From Fibrobacter sp. UWB2 (GTDB taxonomy: Bacteria; Fibrobacterota; Fibrobacteria; Fibrobacterales; Fibrobacteraceae): a DNA stretch of 64,000 nt. Within the stretch, counting starts at the first letter, position 1. Each line of letters starts with the position of its first letter. The position numbers were made by a program, and so were the translations under genes. Shown here piece by piece: positions 20,176 through 28,325 of the stretch. The stretch is taken from the NCBI RefSeq assembly GCF_002210425.1, contig NZ_MWQK01000003.1:1-64000 (forward strand), written 5' to 3'. Under the pieces are notes generated by a model. The model made no database searches and had not been told where the DNA came from. It was given only the letters and a program-made list of their open reading frames with translations.

Positions 20176-21660
20176 ATGACCATGTTTAAATCCATGGCAT
20201 TCGCAGGAACAGTAGCAGCACTCAGCTCACTGTCTTTCGCTTGGAGCATCAATGGTGTCGTGTCCTCAAAAGCAGGGCAGCCGCTTGCAGGTGTAAAAAT
20301 CAATTCTTTCAACTACGCAAACGTCGAAACCACTTCGGGAGCCGACGGTAGTTTCAGCCTCGCCTACGACGAAATGGGCTTGAAGGTCATCAAGGCCGCA
20401 AGACCGACCGTCCAGTTCAACTACAACGTCATTACCATTTCGGGCCTCAACGCCCAGACGCTTACTGTTTCCGTCATGGACGCTCTCGGCAAGGTCGCCT
20501 TCTCCAAGACGCAGCACAATGTTAGCGGCTCCATCAGCCTCGACTTGAACAAGACTACCGCCAAGGGCGCAAAGTACCTCCGCGTCAACGCCGACGGCAA
20601 TCGCGACACTTACCAGATTGGCAAGACGGTCACCCTCATGAAGGATGGCGACCCGCTGCCGACCCTCATGTTCGCCAAGGAAGGCTACAACAACTATACT
20701 TACACGATGAAGAGCTTCACCGAAGCAGGTATCGCCATCGTGATGGAACCTGCAACACAGCAGCCGTCCAGCTCCAGCAAGAAGGCCGAATCGAGCTCTT
20801 CTGCAAAGCCGGCATCTTCTAGCTCCGTCGCTGTTTCTTCTAGCAGCGCCAAGGTCGAAGACGTCATCAGCTGCACTGGCAAGACTTACCAGTCTGGCGA
20901 CCACAAGATGTCCGTGAACGTCGACGGCAAGAACCGTACGTTCATCATGCACGTGCCGAGTGCCTACAAGGGCGACAAGCCGGTACCTCTCGTTGTTGAC
21001 TACCACCCGATCGGCGGTAGCGGCCAGGGCCAGCTCAGCGGTACCACTTACAAGTCTCAGACTGACCCGGAAGGCGTCATCTCCCTCTACCCAGATGGCA
21101 CTGGTGGAAAGTCCATGATGGGTGCTGGCTGGAACGTGGGTCCGTGCTGCTCTAACGATGACGACGTCAAGTTCTCTCGTGAAATGATCAAGGCCGTTGA
21201 AGAAAAGGTCTGCATCGATACCAAGCGCGTTTACGCAACCGGTTTCTCGATGGGTGGCGGTATGAGTAACCATGTGGCATGCTTCATGTCCGACATTTAC
21301 GCAGCAGTTGCTCCGGCAGCTATGGACTTGAACAAGACCAACAGCGCAAAGTGCAACCCGGAACGTCCGATTTCCATCATCATGTTCCGCGGCACAAACG
21401 ATAACGTCTGCCGTTACCAGGGTGGCGATAGCGGATTCAACGACGGTTTGAACTTCTTGGGTGCCGAAGGCAACTTCAATTTCTGGAAAGAAAAGAATGG
21501 CTGCACAGGCTCTCCGTCCAAGAACTCCAACGGCTGTAACGAATACTCCAACTGCAAGGACGGCACGAAGGTTGTGCTCTGCACCAAGCAGGGTGGTGGT
21601 CATGAACAGGGCGATGGCAAGGTCGGTTGGCCGTTCCTGAAGTCCTTCACGTTGCCGTAA
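20176..21660 (+). CDS. Secreted CE1-type esterase with N-terminal beta domains and Ser-rich linker
   Basis: Predicted extracellular esterase (PHB-depolymerase/feruloyl-esterase fold). The ATG at 20176 has AAGGAG 5 nt upstream and a signal peptide ending near LSFAWS. Residues 23-75 form a carboxypeptidase-regulatory-like beta domain (INGVVSSKAGQPLAGVKI). A second beta segment (NVITISGLNAQTLTVSVMDA, about 84-150) looks like a displaced sorting-type module. A Ser-rich linker (about 198-226) leads to the hydrolase (232-494) with Ser358 in TGFSMGGG, Asp409 in RGTNDNVC and His476 in GGGHEQGD; several Cys suggest disulfides. It is the only enzyme on the plus strand, lacks CBM6 and the C-terminal tail, and lacks the shared operator, so it may not belong to the regulon. 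Confidence 0.85.
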   Translation: MTMFKSMAFAGTVAALSSLSFAWSINGVVSSKAGQPLAGVKINSFNYANVETTSGADGSFSLAYDEMGLKVIKAARPTVQFNYNVITISGLNAQTLTVSVMDALGKVAFSKTQHNVSGSISLDLNKTTAKGAKYLRVNADGNRDTYQIGKTVTLMKDGDPLPTLMFAKEGYNNYTYTMKSFTEAGIAIVMEPATQQPSSSSKKAESSSSAKPASSSSVAVSSSSAKVEDVISCTGKTYQSGDHKMSVNVDGKNRTFIMHVPSAYKGDKPVPLVVDYHPIGGSGQGQLSGTTYKSQTDPEGVISLYPDGTGGKSMMGAGWNVGPCCSNDDDVKFSREMIKAVEEKVCIDTKRVYATGFSMGGGMSNHVACFMSDIYAAVAPAAMDLNKTNSAKCNPERPISIIMFRGTNDNVCRYQGGDSGFNDGLNFLGAEGNFNFWKEKNGCTGSPSKNSNGCNEYSNCKDGTKVVLCTKQGGGHEQGDGKVGWPFLKSFTLP

Positions 21661-21696
21661 TGAATTTGATTTCATAATTCATCCTATATACACCAT

Positions 21697-21728
21697 AATC
21701 GCTCCGGGCAACCGGGGCGATTCTTTTA
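21697..21728 (+). terminator. Terminator of the plus-strand esterase
   Basis: AATCGCTCCGG-GCAA-CCGGGGCGATT followed by CTTTT, 37 nt after the stop codon. Confidence 0.85.
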
Positions 21729-21980
21729 TCTTGTATAGTTGTCAACTACTGAAATTTTGAAAAACACCCCAAAACCAGCTTTTCCACATTCAAAACTACA
21801 GACAACGTTTAAATATTACGTGAAAGCCACGTATTTTCAAACCTTTTTCACGTAAATTTCACCATTTTCTAAAAATTTCATTTTTTTTCACACACCAACA
21901 GGCATTCAAACCACCGATTACTTTTTATAAATGCGGACCATTGCGCATTCTTGATAACGCGCCGCGATCTCCGACTCCAT
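21729..21980. other. AT-rich intergenic stretch, no gene seen
   Basis: Between two convergent terminators lies about 250 nt of AT-rich DNA with scattered TTTCAC runs. I find no reading frame with a ribosome site and no stable hairpin. Confidence 0.5.
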
Positions 21981-21982
21981 AC

Positions 21983-22012
21983 GAAAAGAGCCCCGGCGGT
22001 TGCCGAGGCCCT
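21983..22012 (-). terminator. Terminator of the CE6/small-ORF unit
   Basis: Minus strand GGGCCTCGGC-AAC-CGCCGGGGCTC followed by TTTTC. It lies about 50 nt after the stop of the 27-codon ORF at 22063-22146, so that ORF is inside the transcript. Confidence 0.75.
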
Positions 22013-22062
22013 ATAGGAGTCACACTAATTTTTCCCGTGTATTATTCTCTCATTTTATTTTA

Positions 22063-22146
22063 TTAGCCGTACATGATGCCAAGAGCAACAGCGACGACAA
22101 AGAAGAAAGCGATTTGCTTTACAACTACCAACTCGTTTTTATTCAT
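22063..22146 (-). CDS. Putative 27-residue membrane peptide coupled to the CE6 gene
   Basis: A short frame, too small for ordinary gene finders, starts at an ATG (22144-22146) that overlaps the last codons and stop of the CE6 esterase gene in another frame. It reads MNKNELVVVKQIAFFFVV and continues AVALGIMYG. Lys and Glu at the front followed by about 18 hydrophobic residues give a single membrane helix. GGTGGTGA lies 6-13 nt before the ATG, inside the esterase's last codons, so translational coupling is possible. A terminator follows about 50 nt later. No known family; function unknown. Confidence 0.45.
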   Translation of the reverse strand: MNKNELVVVKQIAFFFVVAVALGIMYG

Positions 22147-23797
22147 GTATCACCACCTTTTTTGTTAGAGATTTTTCCCCGTTCTTGCGGACAAAGAACA
22201 CACCCTTTGCCTGCTTGCGGAGCTTTGCGTTTTCCCTCACTAGATTCATCGCTTCGTTCATTCCCTTTGCGGTAAACGAACTCAGCTTAATACCCTGCAT
22301 GTCGAACACGCTATAGTAGCCTTCGGCTTCAGTTGCGCTAAAGCGGAGATTCTTGATTCCGATAGGCGGCTGAGCGCTGATTTCCTTGAATTCGATATAG
22401 TCAATATCAATCCAGTCGTTTGCAATTTCAATCTTCAGTTCGTGTTCGCCAGCCTTCAGGGAAACCTTGCCACCATCGACGATAGAGAACGTGTCAAAGC
22501 CCTTGCCTTCGTTCACCATTTCATCGCCAATGCGCTTGTCATCCATGTAGAGCACAATGCTACCGGTTCCATTGTCGCCAGCGACGTTAGCTACAATTCC
22601 GTAATCGCCATCGGCCTTGACATTTACGGTGTACTTGAGCCATTCGCCCTTCTGGCAGTGACCGACGACAATGCCCATGTTCGGCTGGTAAATATCGACA
22701 TCGTTCTTGCGGAGCTTACCGCCTTCGTTGCCCTTGCTCAAATCGTAATAGGCCTTGTCGGCGCCGCCCTTGTTGTAGTTTTCAGCTTCGACCTTGCCAG
22801 GGATTTCAATCGGGTCCGTGTACGGGCCATATTCCTCGGGCGGTTCATCCGGAACCGTAGACTGGCTCGGGTCCACAAGGTTTACCGGCGGAGCATCCGG
22901 ATCAATCGTCTTGTCGATAAGCTTGAGCATTTCGGAGCAGTAGCGCTTGCCTAGTTCAATCACGCCCGCACGGCCAAAGTGGTACGGATCCTTGCCGTTA
23001 CCCTGCAAGCCCTTGGAAGAGGCAAGTCCGAACTTCTTGAAATTTTGCTTGAGCTGGGCAATGCCGCCGTTTTTGCTAGAGCAGCAGTTCTGGCCTTCCT
23101 GGAGGAGTTCGCCCGCCACAAACGGCACTTCGTTTTCGTCCAAGCCAAGCGCATCAATCACGTCCTTGTAGGTCTTGTAAACGGTCTTGCGCCAGTTGGC
23201 ATCGGTACCGTCACTTTCGCCCTGGTGGAAGATGAAGCCCTTGATGACGCCCACTTCCTTTGCCTTCTTGGCAAGTTCCAGAATGCGTCCCGGAGGGTTG
23301 TTGTCGTAATCCTTGGGCCAGCCCCAGTTCATGATGTCCTTGCCATCGCCCCTGAAATAAGCTTCGTACTGATCCTTGTCGAAGGCGCGGATGCTCACAG
23401 CACCGATGGCAACCGGGATAATGCCCACGGTCACGCCCGGCAAGGAATCGGCCATAGCGCGGCCAAAGTAGTCCGCCGGGGAGAGGTTTTCGAACGGATG
23501 GAACATCGGAGGAATTGCCGGGTACCATTCGCCCGTCTTGATAGACTGATTCGTCTTGCCGCTGCGTTGGCTTGCATTTGCATTGTGCGAAGCAAGCATG
23601 ATAAAGTTCTTGGGCGGATTTGCCTGGTCCTCGGACGGTACGATATCGCCGTTGCCCGCCATGTTGGACTGCCCGTAAGCAATGTAAATATGGAAGTTCG
23701 GGTTCGGAGCCGCATTCGCCCCAACCGCAAACATAGAAAGCCCAGCAGCAACACCTGCATAGGCCAGGATTTTTTTCAATTCTCTTTCCACGCTCAT
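22139..23797 (-). CDS. Secreted CE6 acetyl (xylan) esterase with CBM6-like module and tail
   Basis: Predicted SGNH-fold esterase of the sialate O-acetylesterase/CE6 type, removing acetyl groups from xylan outside the cell. The signal peptide is MSVERELKKILAYAGVAAGLSMFAVGANA. The catalytic Ser44 lies in IAYGQSNMAGN (block I), FHQGESDGT is the Gln/Glu block, and DPYHFGRAG supplies the catalytic His (about residue 275). A CBM6-like module follows (GKVEAENYNKGG ... IDIDYIEF, about 340-465), then the shared tail (YSVFDMQGIKLSSFTAKG ... GVFFVRKNGEKS). It is a paralogue of the next gene. Operator-promoter 23831-23895 precedes it, and a 27-codon ORF overlaps its 3' end. Confidence 0.9.
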   Translation of the reverse strand: MSVERELKKILAYAGVAAGLSMFAVGANAAPNPNFHIYIAYGQSNMAGNGDIVPSEDQANPPKNFIMLASHNANASQRSGKTNQSIKTGEWYPAIPPMFHPFENLSPADYFGRAMADSLPGVTVGIIPVAIGAVSIRAFDKDQYEAYFRGDGKDIMNWGWPKDYDNNPPGRILELAKKAKEVGVIKGFIFHQGESDGTDANWRKTVYKTYKDVIDALGLDENEVPFVAGELLQEGQNCCSSKNGGIAQLKQNFKKFGLASSKGLQGNGKDPYHFGRAGVIELGKRYCSEMLKLIDKTIDPDAPPVNLVDPSQSTVPDEPPEEYGPYTDPIEIPGKVEAENYNKGGADKAYYDLSKGNEGGKLRKNDVDIYQPNMGIVVGHCQKGEWLKYTVNVKADGDYGIVANVAGDNGTGSIVLYMDDKRIGDEMVNEGKGFDTFSIVDGGKVSLKAGEHELKIEIANDWIDIDYIEFKEISAQPPIGIKNLRFSATEAEGYYSVFDMQGIKLSSFTAKGMNEAMNLVRENAKLRKQAKGVFFVRKNGEKSLTKKVVIHE

Positions 23798-23830
23798 TTT
23801 TATATCCCTTAATCCAAAATTTCTATAAAG

Positions 23831-23895
23831 AATCTACCCTAAAAAAGCCGTTTTGTAGCACAGCAGGGCTCCATATAATATGGACGTTTTGTCAA
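23831..23895 (-). promoter_or_regulatory. Cluster operator-promoter module, CE6 gene (22139-23797)
   Basis: Minus strand palindrome TTGACAAAACGTCCA (23881-23895, centre 23888) with TAGATT at 23836-23831. The spacing is 52 nt, one more than in all other copies. Confidence 0.65.
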
Positions 23896-23930
23896 TGAAT
23901 TGCGAAATTCGCTCAAAAAACGCATTTTGT

Positions 23931-23962
23931 AAAAAAAAGAGTCCTAGCATCCGCCAGGACCC
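23931..23962 (-). terminator. Terminator of the CE6 gene (23979-25598)
   Basis: Minus strand GTCCTGGCGGATGCTAGGAC followed by TCTTTTTTTT, 17 nt after the stop. Confidence 0.8.
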
Positions 23963-23978
23963 TTCATGGAGTCTAGAA

Positions 23979-25598
23979 TTATTCGAAAACGACAACCTTC
24001 TTGCTCATGAGTTTGGCGCCATTTTTGCGGATGAAGAACACTCCCTGAGCCTGCTTGCGGAGCTTGGCATCCGTCTTGACGAGGTTCATCGCGTCGGCCA
24101 TTCCCTTCGCGGTAAACGTCCCGAGCTTTTGGCCCTGCATGCTGTACACGCTAAAGTTGCTTTCGGCTTCAGTCATGTCAAAACGGACCTTTGCAATCGC
24201 GCTCGGCGGGTCTTCCTTCTTGGGCTCGCTGAACTGGATCCAGTCGATATTCACGTAGTTGGCGGTGATTTCGAGCTTGAGCACGTGCTTACCGGCCTTC
24301 AAGGTGACCTTTTCCTTCACGGAAATCGTCTTGTACGTGTCCCAGGAATTGTCGGCAGTCTGCGGCACGGAAACATCATCCGTTATGGCTTTTTCGTCGA
24401 TGTAAAGCTTGAACGCAGAGGTGGAATTACCGGCAGCGACACTTGCATCGATATTGTATTCGCCATCAGCCTTCACGTCTACCGTGTATTCAAGCCATTC
24501 GCCAGTCTGCGTGTAACCAAGAGCAACGCCATCGCCCGCCTTGTACAAGTCTACGCCCGTATCCTTGCGGTAATCGCTATCACCGTGGTTTTCGGAATCT
24601 TCGTCACTGTAAGAGGCGTTACTCGTACCGTCTTCGTTCTTGCCGATACCCGGCTTGTCAAAATCTTCGACTTCGACCTTGCCCGGAATAGCAATCGGAG
24701 CACCCTTGAACGGTTCCTGCGGGACAGGGTCAACAGGCGCCACGTTGATGAGCTTGAGCATTTGCTGGGCATAACGCTCACCCATGCCGCGGTAGCCTTC
24801 TACGGTAAAGTGGAGGCCGTCCCCCTTAGAGCCGTAACCCTTGGAACTTGCGACACCAAAGTTTGCAATGTACTTGGAAAGCCCACGCACACGACTGCTA
24901 AAGCCAGCACACGAACCGCCATCCACCATTTCGCCCGCGACAAACGGAGTTTCTTCGGCATTCAGGCCAAGCTGCTTGAGCATGTATTCGTAAGTCTTCT
25001 TGACAATCTGCTCCCAGTTGCTCATGCCGCCATCGGTTTCGCCCTGGTGGAAGATGATCCCCTTGATGACGCCCTTTTCCTGAGCCTTCTTGGCGACTTC
25101 AATAATGCGGCCCATGGCATTGCCATCGTCACCGTAAGCCTTGGCTCCGTTCTTCAGCCAGCTTTCCGCAGAATTGAGGTAATTCTTGTAATCGTCCGGG
25201 TCAAACAAGCGGATACTCGTACCGCCCTGAGCCACCGGAATAATGCCAATCGTCACGTTCGGCAAGGAATCTGCCATGTGGCGGCCAAACCAGTCAGCGA
25301 CAGAAAGGCCTTCACCGCACTTGAACATTGGCGGCACTGCCGGGTACATTTCACCGACCGTAGGGCGGCCAAGACTCGGGCAAGACGTTGTTGCAAACAT
25401 TTTCACGCGAGGATGTTCCTTCTTATCGACATCCGTAAAGTTCCTCGCGTTACCTTCCATGTTCGATTGCCCGTAAGCAATGTAAATATGGAAGTTCGGG
25501 TCCGGAGCCGCATTTGCACCCGTTACCGCAAACATAGAGAGGCCTGCAGCAACACCTGCAATGCCCATCAGCTTTTTGAAGCTCATTTCCACACTCAT
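23979..25598 (-). CDS. Secreted CE6 acetyl (xylan) esterase, second copy, with CBM6-like module and tail
   Basis: Paralogue of the neighbouring CE6 gene with the same order: signal peptide (MSVEMSFKKLMGIAGVAAGL..., cleaved near TGANA), SGNH esterase with Ser45 in IAYGQSNMEGN, FHQGETDGG, and His in GDGLHFTVEG; CBM6-like module (GKVEVEDFDKPGIG ... VNIDWIQF, about 305-440); and tail (FSVYSMQGQKLGTFTAKG ... GVFFIRKNGAKL). It is predicted to deacetylate xylan. It has no copy of the cluster operator: only 74 nt separate it from the GH30 gene, and these contain a terminator-like hairpin. It is therefore probably transcribed by read-through from the GH30 promoter, at a lower level. Confidence 0.9.
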   Translation of the reverse strand: MSVEMSFKKLMGIAGVAAGLSMFAVTGANAAPDPNFHIYIAYGQSNMEGNARNFTDVDKKEHPRVKMFATTSCPSLGRPTVGEMYPAVPPMFKCGEGLSVADWFGRHMADSLPNVTIGIIPVAQGGTSIRLFDPDDYKNYLNSAESWLKNGAKAYGDDGNAMGRIIEVAKKAQEKGVIKGIIFHQGETDGGMSNWEQIVKKTYEYMLKQLGLNAEETPFVAGEMVDGGSCAGFSSRVRGLSKYIANFGVASSKGYGSKGDGLHFTVEGYRGMGERYAQQMLKLINVAPVDPVPQEPFKGAPIAIPGKVEVEDFDKPGIGKNEDGTSNASYSDEDSENHGDSDYRKDTGVDLYKAGDGVALGYTQTGEWLEYTVDVKADGEYNIDASVAAGNSTSAFKLYIDEKAITDDVSVPQTADNSWDTYKTISVKEKVTLKAGKHVLKLEITANYVNIDWIQFSEPKKEDPPSAIAKVRFDMTEAESNFSVYSMQGQKLGTFTAKGMADAMNLVKTDAKLRKQAQGVFFIRKNGAKLMSKKVVVFE

Positions 25599-25624
25599 AT
25601 CTATCTCCCTTTTAACAAACTCTT

Positions 25625-25660
25625 AAAAAAACAGGAGCCAATTGCTCGGCTCCCGTTTTT
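25625..25660 (-). terminator. Terminator-like hairpin between GH30 and CE6 genes
   Basis: Minus strand ACGGGAGCCGAGC...GGCTCCTGT followed by T7. Because the CE6 gene downstream has no visible promoter, partial read-through is likely. Confidence 0.8.
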
Positions 25661-25672
25661 AGGAATATGAAA

Positions 25673-27745
25673 TTATTTTGCCACAGAAATGCGGTAGGAT
25701 TTGCCCCCCAGCGACTTCACAAAGTAAATGCCATTCTGACGCACCACGCTCTTGGTCATGCGCTGGACATCGGCCTTGGTCGTAGCAAGGAACTTGCCCA
25801 CGAGCACGCCGTTCACGTCGAAGACACTGTAATTTTCGGCTTCGGTCGGCAAGCGGAAATTAGCACCGCGCAAACCAATCGTCTTATCGTCCGGATCGGC
25901 AGCATCCTTGCCCTTTGCAAAGTTGAAGTAGTCGATATCGAACCAGGAACCCGTCACCGTCATGCGGAGAATATGTTCGCCAGCCGGGAGCGTTACGTTG
26001 GCCTTGACCTTCACAAAGTCATCGAAGCTCGTTCCCGAAAGTGCGACATTTTCTACAAGAGTTTTTCCATCCAAGGAGAGCGAGAAACCAGACGTCGAAT
26101 TACTCGTAGCGACAGAAGCAAACATTGTGTAATCACCAGCTTCCTTCACGTTCACGGAGTATTCGAGCCATTCGCCTTCTTCGTTATAGCCGACCACATA
26201 GCCAGTAGCCTTCTTGTAAATATCGACACCCGTGCCTTCGCGGTAGTTCGTTTCGCCACGGTCTTCGGAATCGTTTTCGCTATAAGACTTGTTGCCCTTG
26301 CCCGTACCCGGAACGTCAAAGTTTTCGGCTTCGATTTTGCCCGGGATTTCAGCGACCTTACCACCAAACGGTTCGCGAGGTACAGGATCTGCCGGAGTGC
26401 CACTGCCCACGAGTGTCACAATGCAGTCCTTGTTGCTTGAATTGCCGGCATCCATGGTAATCGTCACGGAGCCATTCTTGACTTCGACTTCGCCTTCGTA
26501 CTTTGCATTTTTCGCTTCGCTAGTGGTGTACACATGGAAAGTTTCCACATCGGCACCCTTCACATTGACGGTCACAGTCTTGCTATTCTTGTAGTCGCGG
26601 TTCACGAGCACCACGATAACGCTATCGCCATCTTTGCTCTTGTATGCACTTGCAAAGACTTCCTTTTCGGGGTTTGCCGTAGCGCCCACGCGGACAGCAC
26701 CCGGGCGGACAAAGCGCGCAAACTGGCTCATCACGTAGCCGCGCTTAGAAATCTTGCCGATTTCGTTCTGCGGAATCTGGAGTTTGTTTCCAAAATCCTT
26801 TTCCATGATGAGGCCGTAGCAACGACGGATGTACCACCAGGTGTACTGATTGAAATTGCCCACGACCATGGCGCGGTGGATTTCGTAAGCCACGTCCATG
26901 GCGTTCACGGTATCGCGCTTGTTGGCGTTCGCCTGGTCACCCGTATTCGTAATCGTGCGCCAGTAGTTACCGCTTCCCTGGCTTTCGGTATAGTGTTCCG
27001 TCATCCAGCGTTCGACTTTTTTCTGGTCAGCAAGGCTGTACTGGAAGAAGTTGTCCCCAGTCCTTCGGTCACTCGCGTAAAAATGCGCGCCGAGAATGTC
27101 CCAGTTCTTGAGGGCATTGGCATCGTTCAAGACCTTGTTGTAGAGGTTCTTGTCATAACGGAAGGATTCCGTCGAAATCACCTTCGCGCCATTCTTGCGC
27201 ATCTTGTCGGCATAGCCCTTGGTGAAGTTGTAGATTTCGTCGGCACTCCAGCAGGCCCATTCACCGCACCAGTCCGGTTCGTTACTGATGGAGATGGCGT
27301 ACAGGGGAACGCCCTGATTCTTCATGTAATCGTTGAAGTTGTTCAGGTGGTCCACGTACTTCTGGTAATTCGAAGAAGCCATGTGCTGGTTCGCCCCTGC
27401 GTACGGCGATGTCCACGGAGTCGCGTAAAGGATAAAGTCATCGCCGGCGTACTTTTTGGCATACTTTGCGGCCTGAACTTCCTTGTTGAAGTCATTGGAA
27501 TTGGCGTAAACCGGAATACGGAGCGTGTTGAGGCCAATTGTGCCATCGCCCGTACCAAAAGCGATCTTCGCATCGGCTTCGGAAAGGCCACCACCGCCCT
27601 GCCACTGGTTATGCACCATGCCACCAAACCCGCGAATCACCTGGTGTTCTTCCGTTACGTCGACATTGACCGTCGAGGCAAAAGCAGGTATAGCAAAAAC
27701 CAAACCGTAAGCGGCAGCCTTCAAGACTTCACCCATGCGCTTCAT
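25673..27745 (-). CDS. Secreted GH30 (subfamily 8) glucuronoxylanase with CBM6-like module and tail
   Basis: Predicted endo-xylanase cutting the xylan backbone next to glucuronic acid branches. Start MKRMGEVLKAAAYG at 27745 is preceded by GGAG 7 nt upstream; the signal peptide ends near PAFAST. The GH30 barrel shows acid/base Glu156 in SISNEPDW and nucleophile Glu250 in WMTEHYTE. WWYIRRCYG (303-311) contains the Arg/Tyr pair that in GH30_8 enzymes holds the glucuronic acid carboxylate, so appendage-dependent cutting is expected. The side beta domain runs to about residue 465, the CBM6-like module is about 485-615 (GKIEAENFDVPGTG ... FDIDYFNF), and the tail reads YSVFDVNGVLVGKF ... GIYFVKSLGG. 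It is the only backbone-cutting xylanase seen here. Confidence 0.92.
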   Translation of the reverse strand: MKRMGEVLKAAAYGLVFAIPAFASTVNVDVTEEHQVIRGFGGMVHNQWQGGGGLSEADAKIAFGTGDGTIGLNTLRIPVYANSNDFNKEVQAAKYAKKYAGDDFILYATPWTSPYAGANQHMASSNYQKYVDHLNNFNDYMKNQGVPLYAISISNEPDWCGEWACWSADEIYNFTKGYADKMRKNGAKVISTESFRYDKNLYNKVLNDANALKNWDILGAHFYASDRRTGDNFFQYSLADQKKVERWMTEHYTESQGSGNYWRTITNTGDQANANKRDTVNAMDVAYEIHRAMVVGNFNQYTWWYIRRCYGLIMEKDFGNKLQIPQNEIGKISKRGYVMSQFARFVRPGAVRVGATANPEKEVFASAYKSKDGDSVIVVLVNRDYKNSKTVTVNVKGADVETFHVYTTSEAKNAKYEGEVEVKNGSVTITMDAGNSSNKDCIVTLVGSGTPADPVPREPFGGKVAEIPGKIEAENFDVPGTGKGNKSYSENDSEDRGETNYREGTGVDIYKKATGYVVGYNEEGEWLEYSVNVKEAGDYTMFASVATSNSTSGFSLSLDGKTLVENVALSGTSFDDFVKVKANVTLPAGEHILRMTVTGSWFDIDYFNFAKGKDAADPDDKTIGLRGANFRLPTEAENYSVFDVNGVLVGKFLATTKADVQRMTKSVVRQNGIYFVKSLGGKSYRISVAK

Positions 27746-27789
27746 AGTAAATCTCCTAAAAAAGTAATCCCATATTTTTTCGTAATTTA

Positions 27790-27853
27790 AATTTATACCC
27801 ATCGCGCAATCATTTTACACCCCCAGAATAATTTTCCATTGTCAATTTGGTAA
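27790..27853 (-). promoter_or_regulatory. Cluster operator-promoter module, GH30 gene
   Basis: Minus strand site TTACCAAATTGACAA (27839-27853, centre 27846) within CATTACC...CAATGG, and TAAATT at 27795-27790, 51 nt from the centre. It is a divergent copy, closest to the orphan site at 28231-28245. Confidence 0.55.
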
Positions 27854-27909
27854 TGCGTAGGCCGAGCGTCGCAACCGTAAATACAACAAATGCGTAGGCC
27901 GAGCGTCGC
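27853..27909. repeat. Two exact 20-bp direct repeats
   Basis: ATGCGTAGGCCGAGCGTCGC occurs at 27853-27872 and again at 27890-27909. A degenerate third copy (TTGCGTAAGGCGAGTGATGC) follows about 13 nt later. The first copy touches the GH30 operator. This is not a CRISPR array: there are only two exact copies with a 17-nt gap. Confidence 0.8.
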
Positions 27910-27979
27910 GGATGCACACAGTTGCGTAAGGCGAGTGATGCAGGATTGCTCGCAAGCCTATATCCGAGCCTAGCAACTG

Positions 27980-28174
27980 GCATTTGCACATAGTGCAAAT
28001 GCAAACACCTCGGAACATTCGTCCCGAGGTGTAATGACGCCATTCAGCGCCATTAGGGTGTGTGGTTTAGGAGGATCGTTTGGGCTTCAGGCGCCCTACA
28101 AGGCCGTAAACAATAGCCTATCGCAAACTCAAAAACATCTCAAATTTTTCGCCTGCAAAACGGCAAGGCTTTCC
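27980..28174 (-). ncRNA. Candidate small RNA or decayed leader behind the orphan promoter
   Basis: A promoter module of the cluster type (28182-28245) points into a region with no reading frame having a ribosome site. A transcript starting near 28174 would end in two strong hairpins: ACACCTCGG...CCGAGGTGT (28005-28032) and a perfect 10-bp stem GCATTTGCAC-ATA-GTGCAAATGC (27980-28002). Neither has a long T-run. It could be a regulatory RNA, the leader of the GH30 mRNA, or the scar of a deleted enzyme gene. Confidence 0.35.
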
Positions 28175-28181
28175 AATATGG

Positions 28182-28245
28182 AATTTAGAATCTCCAGACG
28201 CCCAAAAGGCATTTTTCCAAATATTTATCATTGACATTTTGGTAA
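28182..28245 (-). promoter_or_regulatory. Orphan cluster operator-promoter module with no gene behind it
   Basis: Minus strand site TTACCAAAATGTCAA (28231-28245, centre 28238) with TAAATT at 28187-28182, 51 nt from the centre. The nearest start codon downstream (GH30) is more than 430 nt away and has its own copy of the module. Confidence 0.55.
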
Positions 28246-28255
28246 TGGGGCAGCG

Positions 28256-28297
28256 ACAAAAAAACACCCCAGAGCTTTTGCCTTCGGGGTGCTTTTC
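28256..28297 (-). terminator. Terminator of GH43 gene (28326-30518)
   Basis: Minus strand GCACCCC...GGGGTG followed by T7, about 30-70 nt after the stop codon. Confidence 0.8.
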
Positions 28298-28325
28298 GTT
28301 ATTTGGTTTCGGAATTATATGAATT

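Noticed and set aside
27853-27930. CRISPR array
   Set aside because: Only two exact 20-bp copies plus a degenerate one, with unequal short gaps and no cas genes in the window.
27810-28043. A 77-codon minus-strand frame behind the orphan promoter
   Set aside because: It consists of the direct repeats and hairpins, has no ribosome site and no protein-like composition.
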